Notes: generated from the letters alone by a model not told the origin. A DNA stretch of 39,024 bases from Holophagaceae bacterium (GCA_017859955.1 JAFNAB010000013.1:1-39024); one strand, 5' to 3'. Positions 16,155 to 25,786 are shown, numbered from the stretch's first letter. Translations and numbers: made by a program.

Positions 16155-18173
16155 TCAGAGTTCTCCCCGTCCCGCCACAGTCTCCAGGAACTGACCAAGT
16201 TCATCCAGGCCAAAGGGCTTGCTCAGCAGGGTGACGTGAGGATGGGCCCGGGCGAGCTCCACCGCAAACTGGTCCACGCGGCCCGTGGCCAGGAGGACGG
16301 GGACCGTGGGGTTCAGTGCGCGGAGCCTGGGCAGAGTCTCCGCGCCCCCCAGACCGGGCATGTTCATGTCCAGGATCACCACATCAGGGATGTAACCTGC
16401 CTCGATTTTCGCCAGAGCCTCCTCACCACTGGAAACCGTTGTCGCTACATGACCTTTCAGTTCCAGGAGGGCCTGGGTTGAGTATTGAATCAGTTCATCA
16501 TCGTCCACCACCAGCACGGCCAGGGATGAGCGGCGCTCGTCAGGTGCGGGTGCCTTCTCAGCCTCGAGGGACCGGGACGGTGGCGCGCAGGCCGGGAAGC
16601 GCATTCGAACCCGGGTCCCCATTCCCGGATCGCTCTGGATCTCCATCTCCCCTTGATGGGCCTTGATGGCGCTGTAGACCAGGGACAGTCCAAGCCCAGT
16701 GCCCTTTCCTACCCCCTTCGTGGTGAAGAAAGGGTCCATGGCCCTTTCCAGGACCTCCTTGGGCATGCCCACCCCGGTGTCCTCCACTACGACTTCAATC
16801 CAGTCCTGGCCAAGGTTCCGGGTGCGGAGGGTGAGGGTCCCGCTGCCGGGCATGGCATCTACCGCGTTGACACAAAGGTTCATGAAGGCATGGGTCAGCG
16901 AGCTGGCCTCCCCCATTATGGGCCTCAGGTCGGGATCCAGATCGGTCAGAAGGGAAATCCTCGCGAGGGTGGTGCGCTCGAGAAGGCGGATCTCCTCCTG
17001 CAGAATGGCGTTCAGGTTCAGCACCTGCTGTTCGGCCGGCGTGTGCCGTGCGAAGCCCAAGAGACCCTTCACCATTTTCCCGCCGCGTTCCGCAGCCTTG
17101 ATGATGGTTTCGAAAGCCCGGTAGGTGCGACTCTCGGGCGCGTGGGCATCGATGTTTGCCGAGGCCATGCCCAGAATGGCTCCAAGCACGTTGTTCATAT
17201 CGTGGGCAACCCCCCCGGCCAGGAGTCCCAGGCTTTCCATCTTTTGGGATTGCTGAAGCTGAATCTGAAGCCTGGCGGTTTCCTCCTCGGCCCGCTTCAG
17301 TTCCGTCAGATCCCGGACGAAGGACAGGAATACCCCCCGGGTGGGAACATAGGTGGTCGACACCTCCACCGGGAAGACCGACCCATCCTTCCTGCGATAC
17401 ACGGAGAGGAAACGGTCGGAAGCGTTCATCTTGATCCGCGCGATGTGTTCACCCAAGACCGGGGGCGTCTCCCGGGCCTCGAGGCGGGAAAGCGAGAGGT
17501 TACAGATTTCCTCAAGGGTGTAGCCGGTCATGGCCAGATAGGCTTCGTTGGCGTGAAGGATGACCCCACTGCCACTGACCGTCAGAAAGCCATCGGGGCT
17601 CGTCCGGAGAAGCGTCCGGTATTCCTCCGCCTGGGCCACCACCCGGGCTTCCTGGGACTCGAAGTGGAGGGCGTTCTGAAGAGTCAGGGCGAAGACAGGC
17701 GCCAGCACGTCCAGGAGGGCCAGCACATCATCCGAATGCTCGTGATCAGGGTAATCCAGGGCCATCAGGGTGCCCACCCTCAGATCCCCAACCCGCAAGG
17801 GGGTCACACTCAGGGAGTCCAGCCCCATCCGGTCCAGGATCGCCACCAGGTCAGGACTGACCGAGGACCGGAGGATCAGAACTGCCCCGCCCTGGGGAGG
17901 ATGGAGATCTATGAATTGAGCCAGGTCTCTTACCAGCACCTGTCCCTGTGTGCGTTTGGGCTCGATGGCCACAATCCGGACTACCCATTCAGAGAGGCGA
18001 TCGTCATGCTGAAGCATCATGACGACCCGGACCCCCATGAGCTCCCGCAGGAGCCGGGTGAGGTGATCCGCCATATCCGAAGGGCTCGATGAGAACTTCA
18101 GGATCTCCGTCAGGAAGTCCACGATCATGAACTGAACGGCAGGACCATCGGGCTTCCGAAGCGGATCAACCAT
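16155..18173 (-). CDS. Cytoplasmic hybrid histidine kinase (GAF-PAS-HisKA-HATPase-REC)
   Basis: A 672-residue soluble hybrid kinase with no membrane helices. Order: GAF-like sensor about 15-172, PAS domain about 183-295 (SPDGFLTVSGSGVILHANEAYLAMTGY), dimerisation/phosphoacceptor box with H324 in GGVAHDMNN, HATPase about 420-540 ([39 protein letters not shown]) and a C-terminal receiver about 555-670 (VVDDDELIQ, DVVILDMNMPG). There is no DNA-binding output, so it must signal through a partner. Its start overlaps the DUF1638 gene by 8 bp, placing it as last gene of the corrinoid methyltransferase operon; it may sense the substrate or methylation state of that system (inference). Confidence 0.92.
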   Translation of the reverse strand: MVDPLRKPDGPAVQFMIVDFLTEILKFSSSPSDMADHLTRLLRELMGVRVVMMLQHDDRLSEWVVRIVAIEPKRTQGQVLVRDLAQFIDLHPPQGGAVLILRSSVSPDLVAILDRMGLDSLSVTPLRVGDLRVGTLMALDYPDHEHSDDVLALLDVLAPVFALTLQNALHFESQEARVVAQAEEYRTLLRTSPDGFLTVSGSGVILHANEAYLAMTGYTLEEICNLSLSRLEARETPPVLGEHIARIKMNASDRFLSVYRRKDGSVFPVEVSTTYVPTRGVFLSFVRDLTELKRAEEETARLQIQLQQSQKMESLGLLAGGVAHDMNNVLGAILGMASANIDAHAPESRTYRAFETIIKAAERGGKMVKGLLGFARHTPAEQQVLNLNAILQEEIRLLERTTLARISLLTDLDPDLRPIMGEASSLTHAFMNLCVNAVDAMPGSGTLTLRTRNLGQDWIEVVVEDTGVGMPKEVLERAMDPFFTTKGVGKGTGLGLSLVYSAIKAHQGEMEIQSDPGMGTRVRMRFPACAPPSRSLEAEKAPAPDERRSSLAVLVVDDDELIQYSTQALLELKGHVATTVSSGEEALAKIEAGYIPDVVILDMNMPGLGGAETLPRLRALNPTVPVLLATGRVDQFAVELARAHPHVTLLSKPFGLDELGQFLETVAGRGEL

Positions 18174-18768
18174 GAGCCCTCGCGAAACTTGCGGCCTGCT
18201 TCAGGCTCGCCAGGAGGAAATCCAGCGGAACATTCATGATCTCGTATGGCAGGCCCAGGAACTCGCTGGCCTCCCGCAGGGTCCCGTGGGGCACGGGCAC
18301 CAGGCCCGTATCCAGATACACCAGCCGCGTATGCATCTCCCGCATGAAGGTTTTCGCGTTCGGCCCCAGCAGACCCAGTTGCTCCACAAAGACATCCTTC
18401 CAGGCCAGGGTCCACTCGGGCATAAGGAAGAAAACCCCCTCCTTCCTGAGCCTCCGATAGGCCTCCCGCCCCAGGATGATCTCGCAGCAGTTGATGCCCT
18501 CGGTTCGGGCAGTTCCCGGCCGGGACTCATAGGTTTCCATGTGCCCGCAGCAGTCTCCGTAGGCAATGACCACCTTTCGATCCGGGTCCGCAGCGCGGAT
18601 CGCATCCAGGCTCTCCTGAAGAGTCGACTCCAGCTTGGCCGGGACCATGTGGAGCATGGAGTCCAGGAAGTGGACGGGAAGATCGAGCCGACCTGAAGCC
18701 CGCAGCTCCTCAATCTCCCGACGGAAGATCGAGCATGAAACACAGAGTGGCGGGAGCTCAGGGTTCAT
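18166..18768 (-). CDS. DUF1638 protein, corrinoid-system accessory
   Basis: A 200-residue protein of the DUF1638 type: LCVSCSIFRREIEEL at the N-terminus, VVIAYGDCCGHMETY near residues 86-100, and the segment INCCEIILGREAYRRL. Cys and His residues are frequent (C9, C12, DCCGH, NCCE), which suggests metal or corrinoid handling, but no activity is established for the family. DUF1638 genes are known to lie beside corrinoid-dependent methyltransferases. Here it overlaps the UroD-type methyltransferase by 4 bp (ATGA) and the kinase by 8 bp. Confidence 0.82.
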   Translation of the reverse strand: MNPELPPLCVSCSIFRREIEELRASGRLDLPVHFLDSMLHMVPAKLESTLQESLDAIRAADPDRKVVIAYGDCCGHMETYESRPGTARTEGINCCEIILGREAYRRLRKEGVFFLMPEWTLAWKDVFVEQLGLLGPNAKTFMREMHTRLVYLDTGLVPVPHGTLREASEFLGLPYEIMNVPLDFLLASLKQAASFARAHG

Positions 18769-19790
18769 GACGAAGCACCGCCAGCTTGGCGCAGGACCTC
18801 GGAAATGGCAGCGATGGTTTCGGGTGGGGTGTCGATCTGGATATCAGCGCCGCATGTTGAAATAATGATCTGATTATCGCCACCCCGCTGCCCGAGGGCT
18901 CGTCGACAAAGCCCCTGGGCGTCTTCAGGCGCAAGGTGAAGGAGTCCTGGCCCATCCAGGTTCCCCAACAGGATAGGGCCGGGCCCCAGCAATCCTCGGG
19001 CCGCGCCCAGGTCCTCGGCAATATCGACAACATAGCCAACGACCTGGGGCAGTCCCTTGAAACTCACCAACTGATCCAGCAACGGGCAGCCGCCGTGGTG
19101 GAAGATGACCGGACCTGGAACCTCCTCAAGGACCGCTTTCAGATTCGGGAGGGTCAAGGTCTCTGCAACCGAGTTGGTGACCAGGAAGGCATTGCCAAGG
19201 TTGCAGGTCAAGACCAGGCCAGTGGCCCCATCGCCAAGCATGGCCTTGGCCAGATCGACGAAGAAGGGAGCCAGGCGGTTCATCAGGGCCTGGGCCACAC
19301 CCGGCTGGAAAAGGAGAGCATCGATCCAGGCCTCCAGTCCGATGACCAGCGGTGGGATGTCCGCCGGGCTGACCAGCACCCCGAAGATCGGAACCTCCCC
19401 GGCGTAATGCGTTGAAAGCCTGCGAATGGTCTCCCGCAGATAGAGCAGCCGGGGGTGACTATCCACGTCCGGCAGGGGGAGCTTCAGCATCTCCTCCGCG
19501 GACCCGACGGGGAATCGCATCACATTGGGCGCTTGACCCTGAAGGGCGCGCCAGGGGCTCCCGAAGGCCTCCCCGATGGAAGAAACAAAGAATGGACTGA
19601 TCAGGAGGTCGGGAGAGAAGGTCTCCCGCACCGCCATTTGCCCTTCCGCATAGATATCAGCCCGGGTGTAATGCTCCGCCAAGGGAGCTCCCGTGAGACG
19701 AGCGCCGTACAGGCTCGCGTTTAGAAAGAGGGCCGGACGGTCGGAAGGCTGGTTCCTGAGGGCGGCAAGAACGCGTTCAAGGCTGTTCAA
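18765..19790 (-). CDS. UroD-family corrinoid methyltransferase (MtaA/CmuA/MtvB-like)
   Basis: A 341-residue uroporphyrinogen-decarboxylase-fold methyltransferase that moves a methyl group to or from a corrinoid protein. I choose the TTG at 19790 (GGAGG 5 bp upstream, giving NSLERVLAALRNQPSDRPA, typical of MtaA-like starts); the frame stays open to 19844. The C-terminal half has VIFHHGGCPLLDQL and IIISTCGADIQIDTPPETIAAI, carrying His and Cys residues where MtaA and CmuA bind the catalytic zinc. It could be the substrate-demethylating enzyme or the one passing the methyl to a thiol or folate acceptor; sequence alone does not decide. It overlaps the corrinoid protein gene by 14 bp and DUF1638 by 4 bp. 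Confidence 0.85.
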   Translation of the reverse strand: MNSLERVLAALRNQPSDRPALFLNASLYGARLTGAPLAEHYTRADIYAEGQMAVRETFSPDLLISPFFVSSIGEAFGSPWRALQGQAPNVMRFPVGSAEEMLKLPLPDVDSHPRLLYLRETIRRLSTHYAGEVPIFGVLVSPADIPPLVIGLEAWIDALLFQPGVAQALMNRLAPFFVDLAKAMLGDGATGLVLTCNLGNAFLVTNSVAETLTLPNLKAVLEEVPGPVIFHHGGCPLLDQLVSFKGLPQVVGYVVDIAEDLGAARGLLGPGPILLGNLDGPGLLHLAPEDAQGLCRRALGQRGGDNQIIISTCGADIQIDTPPETIAAISEVLRQAGGASS

Positions 19791-20478
19791 GGGCACCTCC
19801 TGTTCCCGGATAGAGGCTGATGGACCTCTGCCACAGCTCATCAAACAGCGCCGAGGCGCTCACGGCACTGTCAGAAGTCCCATCGGCTCCGAATGCCTTC
19901 ACCAATTCGGGCCTGAGTTTGAAGACCGCACCCCCAACGGCAAGCATGATGCGCCCTGTATACCCGCGCCCGTCGATCTCCTCGCGGATCCTGGCCACAT
20001 TCTTTGCAGTGGTGTGCATCATGGCGGAGGCACCGATGATCCGGGATCCAACCTCTTCCGCCGCGTCCACGAACTGCTTCGCGGATACATCGACGCCCAG
20101 GTCCCGGACATCCCAGCCTTCCGTACGCAGAAAGGCCGCGACCATCTTCCGCCCCAGGGGGTGGAAGTCGTCCTCCACATTGCCCAGCACCACCGGACCT
20201 TTGACGGGGGTGTTTCCCCCACCGGCGGGGGCTTCCTGAAGGAGTCGGGAAAGCACATCTTCAGCAACCTTGGAGGCCACGTAGCCCGTGGCCAGGGAAA
20301 CCCCTCCATGGCCCGAAGCCCATAGATTGCCGAAGGTCTCGAGAACCGGGGAGAGCAGGTCGGGCACTACCCGGCTAAAGGCGTGCTGCCCTGCCCAGGC
20401 ATCAATGATCAAGGCTGCCCCTGAGCGATCCGCCCGCTCAATGGCCATCAGGAGTTCCTGGGAGTAGTTCCGTTCCAT
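19777..20478 (-). CDS. Corrinoid (B12-binding) methyl carrier protein, MtaC-like
   Basis: A 233-residue two-domain cobamide carrier. The N-terminal helical cap (about 1-95) resembles the methionine-synthase cap, and the C-terminal Rossmann domain (about 100-225) holds the lower-ligand motif DFHPLG (DxHxxG), whose His coordinates cobalt, followed by GASAMMHTTAKNV and IMLAVGGAVF. I start it at 20478 (MERNYSQELL); the frame is open to 20721 but the extension runs through a hairpin and reads as leader. First gene of the operon with the methyltransferase, DUF1638 and kinase genes. No RamA-type reactivase or second methyltransferase is in the window. Confidence 0.9.
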   Translation of the reverse strand: MERNYSQELLMAIERADRSGAALIIDAWAGQHAFSRVVPDLLSPVLETFGNLWASGHGGVSLATGYVASKVAEDVLSRLLQEAPAGGGNTPVKGPVVLGNVEDDFHPLGRKMVAAFLRTEGWDVRDLGVDVSAKQFVDAAEEVGSRIIGASAMMHTTAKNVARIREEIDGRGYTGRIMLAVGGAVFKLRPELVKAFGADGTSDSAVSASALFDELWQRSISLYPGTGGALEQP

Positions 20479-21072
20479 GTCAGCTCTCTGGACAGCAGAC
20501 AGCGGCTCGTCACGAGGGTCGAAACCCAGCGTGGCCAAGCCACGGTGTGATTGGGTACCTATCGGCCATCGAGTCAGGGGTGTGAATTTCACCAGAGCGC
20601 CAACAAGAAGCAGGGGGCCATTGCTGGCCCCCTGCTTCTTCCACCCAACCCGCCCCCTCAACAGACGATTCCGATTGAGGACACTTGCCAATGCTCCCGG
20701 GAGAAACAGGAGCGTGACCACCCACCCGCTTCATGCCCCACCGGCCGAAATGGTTCCCCACAATTTTCAGTGTGATTCGAGTTCACACAAGAATGAATGA
20801 GCGTCAGTATTTAGCACCATGAAAAAATGTTTAATTAAATCACCCAACCAATAAAACTTCTTGCCATTCATCAATGCAAATTGGGAGCTCACCCGCCGAG
20901 AGCCGCATTAGATAATTTTTTCTCGAAAATGTGCCGAGATTTCAATTTGAATCCTGTAGAGTTGTCCCAGAGCCGCGTCGGCCTCGGATTGCACATGGCG
21001 CTAGACATTGATGTAAAGGAGCTCCCAGGTTCGGGCGCTCAGGAAGGTTGTATCCCGAAGGGCGGGGTCGGC
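20479..21072. promoter_or_regulatory. Divergent control region between corrinoid operon and sensor genes
   Basis: About 590 bp between the two divergent units. It contains the 15-bp hairpin at 20605-20640, an operator-like inverted repeat GTGTGA-N7-TCACAC at 20770-20788 (CRP-like arms but spacer one base too long), and an AT-rich core at 20810-20960 where promoters probably lie. The reading frame of the plus-strand kinase stays open back to 20881, but that part is AT-rich and unlike coding sequence. Confidence 0.55.
20605..20640 (-). terminator. Strong hairpin in the leader of the corrinoid operon
   Basis: A perfect 15-bp stem (arms 20605-20619 and 20626-20640, starting AAGAAGCAGG) with a 6-nt loop, 127 bp upstream of the corrinoid gene start. 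On the minus strand the stem ends in CTTCTTGTT, a weak T-rich tail. No gene upstream on that strand needs a terminator, so an attenuator or leader structure is plausible. I found no B12-box or other riboswitch signature next to it. Confidence 0.55.
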
Positions 21073-23217
21073 ATGGGCCTCCTCGGCCTTTCTGCCTGCC
21101 TTTCCCTTTCGGCAGCGCTCAGCAGGAGCCCTTCAGGCAGTCATTCGCCACATTCGGTTGTCATTACCAGCGTCGCCGTTGTCTCGCTCATCCTGGGGCT
21201 GGGTTGGGAGGTCTGGAGGGAACGTTCCATCCAAAGGCGAATTCGCCACCTGCTGCAGGAAGTCCATGGCTGCCGACAGTCGAAGATCGCCCTCAGCTCC
21301 GAGCACCACATGCTTTCCAACCTCGCCAGGGAAATGCGGGTCACCCTGGATTCCATCGGGGATGCCTTTATCTCCACGGACCGGAGCGGCCGCATTGTGG
21401 ACCTGAACCCCATGGCGGTGGCCCTGACCGGCTGGTCCCGATCCGAGGCCCTGGGTCGGTCCATCGACGAGGTGTTCCCCCTGGAGGATCCCGCCACGGG
21501 CGCTCCCATGGAATCCCCGGTCACCCAGGCCCTCCAGAGTGGCAAGACAACCAAACGGGCGAGCGCCCTCCTGAAAACCCGCAGGGCGCATTCGCTGGTG
21601 GTCGCCGATTCCTGCGCCCCCATCCGGAACCCCGAGGGCCACGTCATGGGTTCCGTGCTGATCTTCCGGGACATCTCGGAGGAGGTTCAGCTCCGGGAGG
21701 AATCCAGACAGAAGGACAGGATCTTCCGGAGCATTTTCGAGGCCTGCCCCTTCCCGGTCGCCATCCAGCGCATCAAGGACGGGGTGTATCTGATGGTCAA
21801 CCCGGCCTTCGAACGGGTGGCGAACCTTCCGGAGGCAGACATTCTCGGCCGCCCGCCCATTGCACCTCTGCCCTCGAATCGGATGTTCCCCTACCACGAG
21901 ATCCGGAACAGACTCCTCCTGGACGGGCATCTGGACGATGCCCCGGTTGTGAACAAAACCCCTGATGGGGCGGAACGCCATGGGCTGGTGGCCTCCCGGA
22001 TGATCGACTACCAGGGGGAAACCTGCACCATGACCATGGTGGTGGATGTCACAGAGTACCGCCGTCTCCAGGGCGATCTGGCCCACGCCCAGCGGATGGA
22101 TGCGGTTGGCCAGCTGGCGGGTGGTGTCGCCCACGATTTCAACAACATGCTGGGCGGCATACTGGGTATCGCCGAGTTCCTCAGGGATGGGGACCTGCCT
22201 CGGGAAAAGCAGCAGCGGCAACTCGGAAAGATCGTGAGCGCCTGCCACAGGGCTGCAGAACTGACCGGCAAGCTCCTGGCCTTCGCCCGGAAAGGCAAGG
22301 CCGAATCCACGGGCATCGATGTCCACGACGCCATCGACAATACGGTAGCCCTGCTTCAGAGGACCATCAACAAGGGCATCGAAATCGTCCAGGACTTCAA
22401 GGCCGAGGCCGCCCAGATCGTCGGGGATGGTTCGATGTTGATGAACGCCCTCCTCAACCTGGGCATCAATGCCTCCCACGCCATGCCTGATGGCGGACGT
22501 CTAGCCTTCTCCACCCAGAATACCTTTCTGGACGAAGCCCACTGCCGAAGCAGTGCCTTCGAGCTTTCTCCGGGTGAGTACCTCGTGGTGGAGGTTGCCG
22601 ACACGGGTACCGGCATCGCCCCTGAGCATCTCTCCCGCATCTTCACCCCCTACTTCACGACCAAAGCGGCCGGAAAAGGCACGGGGCTGGGACTGGCAGC
22701 GGTCTACGGCATCATGAAGCAGCATCACGGCGCCATCGAAGTCTCCAGCACCCCTGGATTTGGAACGGTCTTCCGCCTCCTCTTCCCGGTCGCGGCGGTC
22801 CAGGTGAAACCCCAGCGGGCCATCGAGCGGCCCTTGCCAGGAACCGGAACCATCCTCCTGATCGACGACGAGGAAATCATTCAAAGCGCTGCCCAGGCCA
22901 TTCTCCAGCGGCTGGGCTATGAGGTCCTGGTGGCCCGGGACGGGATGGAAGGGCTCGCGACCTTCGCCAAATACCAGGAAGACATCGATCTGGTGCTCCT
23001 GGACATGGTCATGCCGGGCATGGGCGGCCGGGAGTGCTTCTACCGGCTGCGCGCACTGGACCCGGAAGTTCGGGTGCTGCTGGCCTCCGGCTTTTCCCAG
23101 TCCGGGGATCTGGCCGCGATCCTCAGGGATGGCGCCCTGGGCCTCCTCAGGAAGCCCTACAACACCCTTGACCTCAGTCGTGCAGTCCTGGAATCCATCC
23201 AGAAAGAATGCGTCTAA
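21073..23217 (+). CDS. Membrane-anchored PAS-PAS hybrid histidine kinase
   Basis: A 714-residue hybrid kinase if started at the ATG at 21073, which leads directly into a membrane segment ([17 protein letters not shown]), with a second one nearby ([20 protein letters not shown]); earlier starts back to a TTG at 20881 remain possible. Two PAS domains follow ([30 protein letters not shown] and [33 protein letters not shown]), then the phosphoacceptor H354 in GGVAHDFNN, an HATPase ([40 protein letters not shown]) and a receiver ([22 protein letters not shown]). It is divergent from the corrinoid operon and 14 bp ahead of a chemoreceptor. The two hybrid kinases share HisKA-to-receiver layout and probably work in the same signalling setting. 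Confidence 0.9.
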   Translation: MGLLGLSACLSLSAALSRSPSGSHSPHSVVITSVAVVSLILGLGWEVWRERSIQRRIRHLLQEVHGCRQSKIALSSEHHMLSNLAREMRVTLDSIGDAFISTDRSGRIVDLNPMAVALTGWSRSEALGRSIDEVFPLEDPATGAPMESPVTQALQSGKTTKRASALLKTRRAHSLVVADSCAPIRNPEGHVMGSVLIFRDISEEVQLREESRQKDRIFRSIFEACPFPVAIQRIKDGVYLMVNPAFERVANLPEADILGRPPIAPLPSNRMFPYHEIRNRLLLDGHLDDAPVVNKTPDGAERHGLVASRMIDYQGETCTMTMVVDVTEYRRLQGDLAHAQRMDAVGQLAGGVAHDFNNMLGGILGIAEFLRDGDLPREKQQRQLGKIVSACHRAAELTGKLLAFARKGKAESTGIDVHDAIDNTVALLQRTINKGIEIVQDFKAEAAQIVGDGSMLMNALLNLGINASHAMPDGGRLAFSTQNTFLDEAHCRSSAFELSPGEYLVVEVADTGTGIAPEHLSRIFTPYFTTKAAGKGTGLGLAAVYGIMKQHHGAIEVSSTPGFGTVFRLLFPVAAVQVKPQRAIERPLPGTGTILLIDDEEIIQSAAQAILQRLGYEVLVARDGMEGLATFAKYQEDIDLVLLDMVMPGMGGRECFYRLRALDPEVRVLLASGFSQSGDLAAILRDGALGLLRKPYNTLDLSRAVLESIQKECV

Positions 23218-23231
23218 CGAAAGGTTGGCCC

Positions 23232-25088
23232 ATGTTGATTCGGCACAAAATCCAGTGGATCGGCTTCGGTTCCCTGATCCTGCTGGGCATCACCATCCTC
23301 GCCGTAGCCCTGCCCCTGCTGGCAAGCCACTTCGAACGCCAGGAGGAGCAGCGGATCCGCCAGGCCATGACCGTGGCCCAGCATCAGGTGGAAGGGCGCC
23401 TGCTCCTCCTGGAGCGCGGGGCCTCCTACCTGGCCAGCCAGCCCGACATCATCGCCGGAATCCAGGGCAGGGACACGGCCTTCCTCCAGACCGAAGGACG
23501 CAGCGCCCTCTCCCGCCTGGGCCTGCCCACCCTGGTTTTCACGGATGCCACCGGGCAGGTCCTGGCCCGGGGGCATCTGCCCAAGGTCGGCGACAATCTG
23601 GCCCAGAACCCAGCCGTGGCGGTGGCCCTGACGGGCAGGACCGCCAAGGGGATGGAGTCCGGCCAGCTGGTGAAGTTCACCTTCAGTGCGGCGGTGCCGG
23701 TCTATCAGAAGGGGCGCCTGATCGGGACGGTGCTGGCGGGCATGGAAAGCCTGGAGACCCATCAGTTCGTGGACGAGCTGCGGGAGATCCTGGGCATAGA
23801 ATTCACGGCCTTCCTTGGCCAGACCCGCCTCGCCTCAACCATCCAGAAGAGCGATGGCACGCGTCTGGTCGGCGAGACCATGGACAACCCCGCCATCCTC
23901 CAGCAGGTGCTGCAGAACGGAAAACCCTACTTCGGCACCAACAGGGTCCTCGGGAAGACCTACACCTCGACCTACTGGCCCCTTCGGAACTCCCGGGGAG
24001 AGGTCGTCGGCATGATGTTCGCGGGCCAGGACCGGGCCCACATCTTCCAGGCCTACAAACGGATCGTCCTGGCCATCGTCGGCTCCGTGATCGTCTTCCT
24101 CATTCTCATCGGATTCGTCTTCAGGAGCGTCCTGAGGCGGATCACCCTGCCCCTGGGCGAGGTGGCCCAGGCCCTCGACGAAGTGGCCAAAGGCAACCTC
24201 CAGGTGAAAGTCGAGCACATGGGACATGACGAGACCGGCGTCATGGGCCAGGCCCTCAACGCCACCATCGCCCATCTCCGCCAGGATATCGGCGAGATCG
24301 CCTCGGCCTCGGAACGGGTCGCCGCAGGCGCCGCCCAACTGGCAACTTCCTCCCAACAGGTTTCCGAGGCGACCCAGAACATCCACCAGGGCGCTGGTGA
24401 ACAGCGGGCCAACCTGGTGCAGACCTCGGAGGATCTCCATCGCCTCGCCACGGCCATCACCCAGCTTCACGGAGACAGCGGCGAATCGGCGGCCACGGCG
24501 GATCGCATCCTCGAGGTCGCCACTTCCTGCCGACAGGAGATGGATGCCTCCATGCGTTCCATGGAGCGGATTCTGGAGAGTTCCACCAAGGTGGGCAACA
24601 TCAGCGCCGTGATCTCCGGAATCGCCCGCCAGACCAATCTGCTCTCCTTGAATGCTGCCATCGAGGCCGCCAAGGCCGGACAGTACGGCAAGGGCTTCGC
24701 GGTGGTGGCCGACGAGATCCGCAAGCTGGCAGAGCGCTCCGGCACCGCAGCCCGGGAGATCAGCGACCTGATCGAAGAGAGCCGGGAGAGGGCCCAGAAC
24801 GGCTCGCAGTCCGTGGCCGCCGTCAACGAGATCCTCCTCCAGATCGAAGGCAGCGCCCAGGCCTGCCACGCCCTGGCCCGCAGGACCGCGACCACCCTGG
24901 AGGAACAGGCCCGACTCAGCCGCCACGCCGCCGATGCCACCACCTCCACCAAGCAGGTGGCCGAAGGCAACGCCGTGGCCGCCTCGCAGCTCCAGAGCGC
25001 CACCCTGGAAACCCGTCAGGCCGTACAGGAACTCTCGGAGCTGGCGGGGCAGCTGGCGGACTTGTCACGCCAGTTCCAATTGGCCTGA
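23232..25088 (+). CDS. Methyl-accepting chemotaxis protein with Cache-type sensor
   Basis: A 618-residue chemoreceptor starting at 23232 (GAAAGG 7 bp upstream). Membrane helix 1 lies at about residues 8-30; a periplasmic single-Cache-like sensor follows (about 40-280: [61 protein letters not shown]); helix 2 is near 285-308 ([20 protein letters not shown]). Then come a HAMP domain ([23 protein letters not shown]) and the signalling coiled coil, with the hairpin tip [40 protein letters not shown]. The sensor type usually binds small carboxylates or similar ligands. Its place after the PAS kinase suggests that both respond to the substrate of the adjacent methyltransferase system (inference). 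Confidence 0.93.
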   Translation: MLIRHKIQWIGFGSLILLGITILAVALPLLASHFERQEEQRIRQAMTVAQHQVEGRLLLLERGASYLASQPDIIAGIQGRDTAFLQTEGRSALSRLGLPTLVFTDATGQVLARGHLPKVGDNLAQNPAVAVALTGRTAKGMESGQLVKFTFSAAVPVYQKGRLIGTVLAGMESLETHQFVDELREILGIEFTAFLGQTRLASTIQKSDGTRLVGETMDNPAILQQVLQNGKPYFGTNRVLGKTYTSTYWPLRNSRGEVVGMMFAGQDRAHIFQAYKRIVLAIVGSVIVFLILIGFVFRSVLRRITLPLGEVAQALDEVAKGNLQVKVEHMGHDETGVMGQALNATIAHLRQDIGEIASASERVAAGAAQLATSSQQVSEATQNIHQGAGEQRANLVQTSEDLHRLATAITQLHGDSGESAATADRILEVATSCRQEMDASMRSMERILESSTKVGNISAVISGIARQTNLLSLNAAIEAAKAGQYGKGFAVVADEIRKLAERSGTAAREISDLIEESRERAQNGSQSVAAVNEILLQIEGSAQACHALARRTATTLEEQARLSRHAADATTSTKQVAEGNAVAASQLQSATLETRQAVQELSELAGQLADLSRQFQLA

Positions 25089-25104
25089 GCAGGGGTCCCG
25101 CGAT

Positions 25105-25422
25105 TCAGCTGGGGCCGCTCCCCCAGCGGACCTGAATCACGTTGGGGGCGTCCTCCTCGGCCCCGGGAAGCGGGTCCGCCGTCGCGGGCTCGGCCCGCTC
25201 CAGGTCATCCTCCCGATAGCTGTTCTCGGCACCGTTGTCCCAGCGCACGTAGTAGGGCCGGGGGGCTGCGCCGGGCCTGTGGGGCCGGTCCTCGGCCACC
25301 AGCACGGTGCCGGGGGTGCCGCCACCCTGGGCCTCCGGAACCCAGCGGGCCACGCCGCCGTACAGGGAGATGCCCGCCGGGGTCAGGCGGACGCGGTCAC
25401 CGGGGCTGAATTCGTAGGGCAT
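25105..25422 (-). CDS. Small SH3-like (MIB/HERC2-like) protein
   Basis: A 105-residue protein from an ATG at 25422 (GGAAGG just upstream). The N-terminal two thirds read as a small beta-barrel: FSPGDRVRLTPAGISLYGGVARW, GTVLVAEDR and YYVRWDNGAENSYREDDL. The last segment resembles the V-x-W-D-N-G-x-x-x-x-Y-R-x-x-D-L pattern of MIB/HERC2 SH3-like domains. The tail (ERAEPATADPLPGAEEDAPN) is acidic and probably disordered. It follows the MazG-like gene by 10 bp. Function unknown. Confidence 0.65.
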   Translation of the reverse strand: MPYEFSPGDRVRLTPAGISLYGGVARWVPEAQGGGTPGTVLVAEDRPHRPGAAPRPYYVRWDNGAENSYREDDLERAEPATADPLPGAEEDAPNVIQVRWGSGPS

Positions 25423-25432
25423 GGGCCTTCCT

Positions 25433-25786
25433 TCAATACTCATTGTACTTCCGGGCGCTGCCCCGGACCTGTTCGGCGGGGTAGTTCCGGGCGTTGTGCT
25501 CGATCTTCAGGCGCGCAGCCTCCAGAAGATCGAATCCGAGTTTATCCGCCAGGCGCACCAGGTAGAGGAGCACATCCGCCGCCTCCTGCTGGACCCTGGC
25601 CATGCGGGCCGGATCGAGGTCCTGACTCTCCGCTTCCGTCAGCCACTGGAATTCCGCCGCCAGCTCACCGGCCTCCCCCGTGAGGGCCATGGCCAGGTTC
25701 TTCGGGGTATGGAATCGCTCCCAATCCCGTTCCGCAGCAAATTGGCGGAGGCGCTGAGTCAGATCGCTGAGTGTGTCCTGTGTCAT
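25433..25786 (-). CDS. MazG-like nucleotide pyrophosphohydrolase (RS21-C6/dCTPase type)
   Basis: A 117-residue all-alpha NTP pyrophosphohydrolase. The metal-binding helices carry LAMALTGEAGELAAEFQW (ExxE) and QQEAADVLLYLVRLADKLGFDL (ExxD), the pattern of the single-domain RS21-C6/dCTP pyrophosphatase group. It should hydrolyse a (d)NTP to the monophosphate and pyrophosphate, cleaning the nucleotide pool. I start it at 25786 (MTQDTLSDL); 12 more codons are open upstream. It is divergent from the aldo/keto reductase gene. Confidence 0.88.
   Translation of the reverse strand: MTQDTLSDLTQRLRQFAAERDWERFHTPKNLAMALTGEAGELAAEFQWLTEAESQDLDPARMARVQQEAADVLLYLVRLADKLGFDLLEAARLKIEHNARNYPAEQVRGSARKYNEY

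Noticed and set aside
16653-18092. Long plus-strand open frame (about 480 codons) opposite the hybrid kinase
   Set aside because: Shadow of the kinase gene; no recognisable domain and unnatural composition.
20479-20880. Cobalamin riboswitch upstream of the corrinoid gene
   Set aside because: I looked for the B12 box and the GCCACTG-type core on the minus strand and did not find them; only an unassigned hairpin is present.
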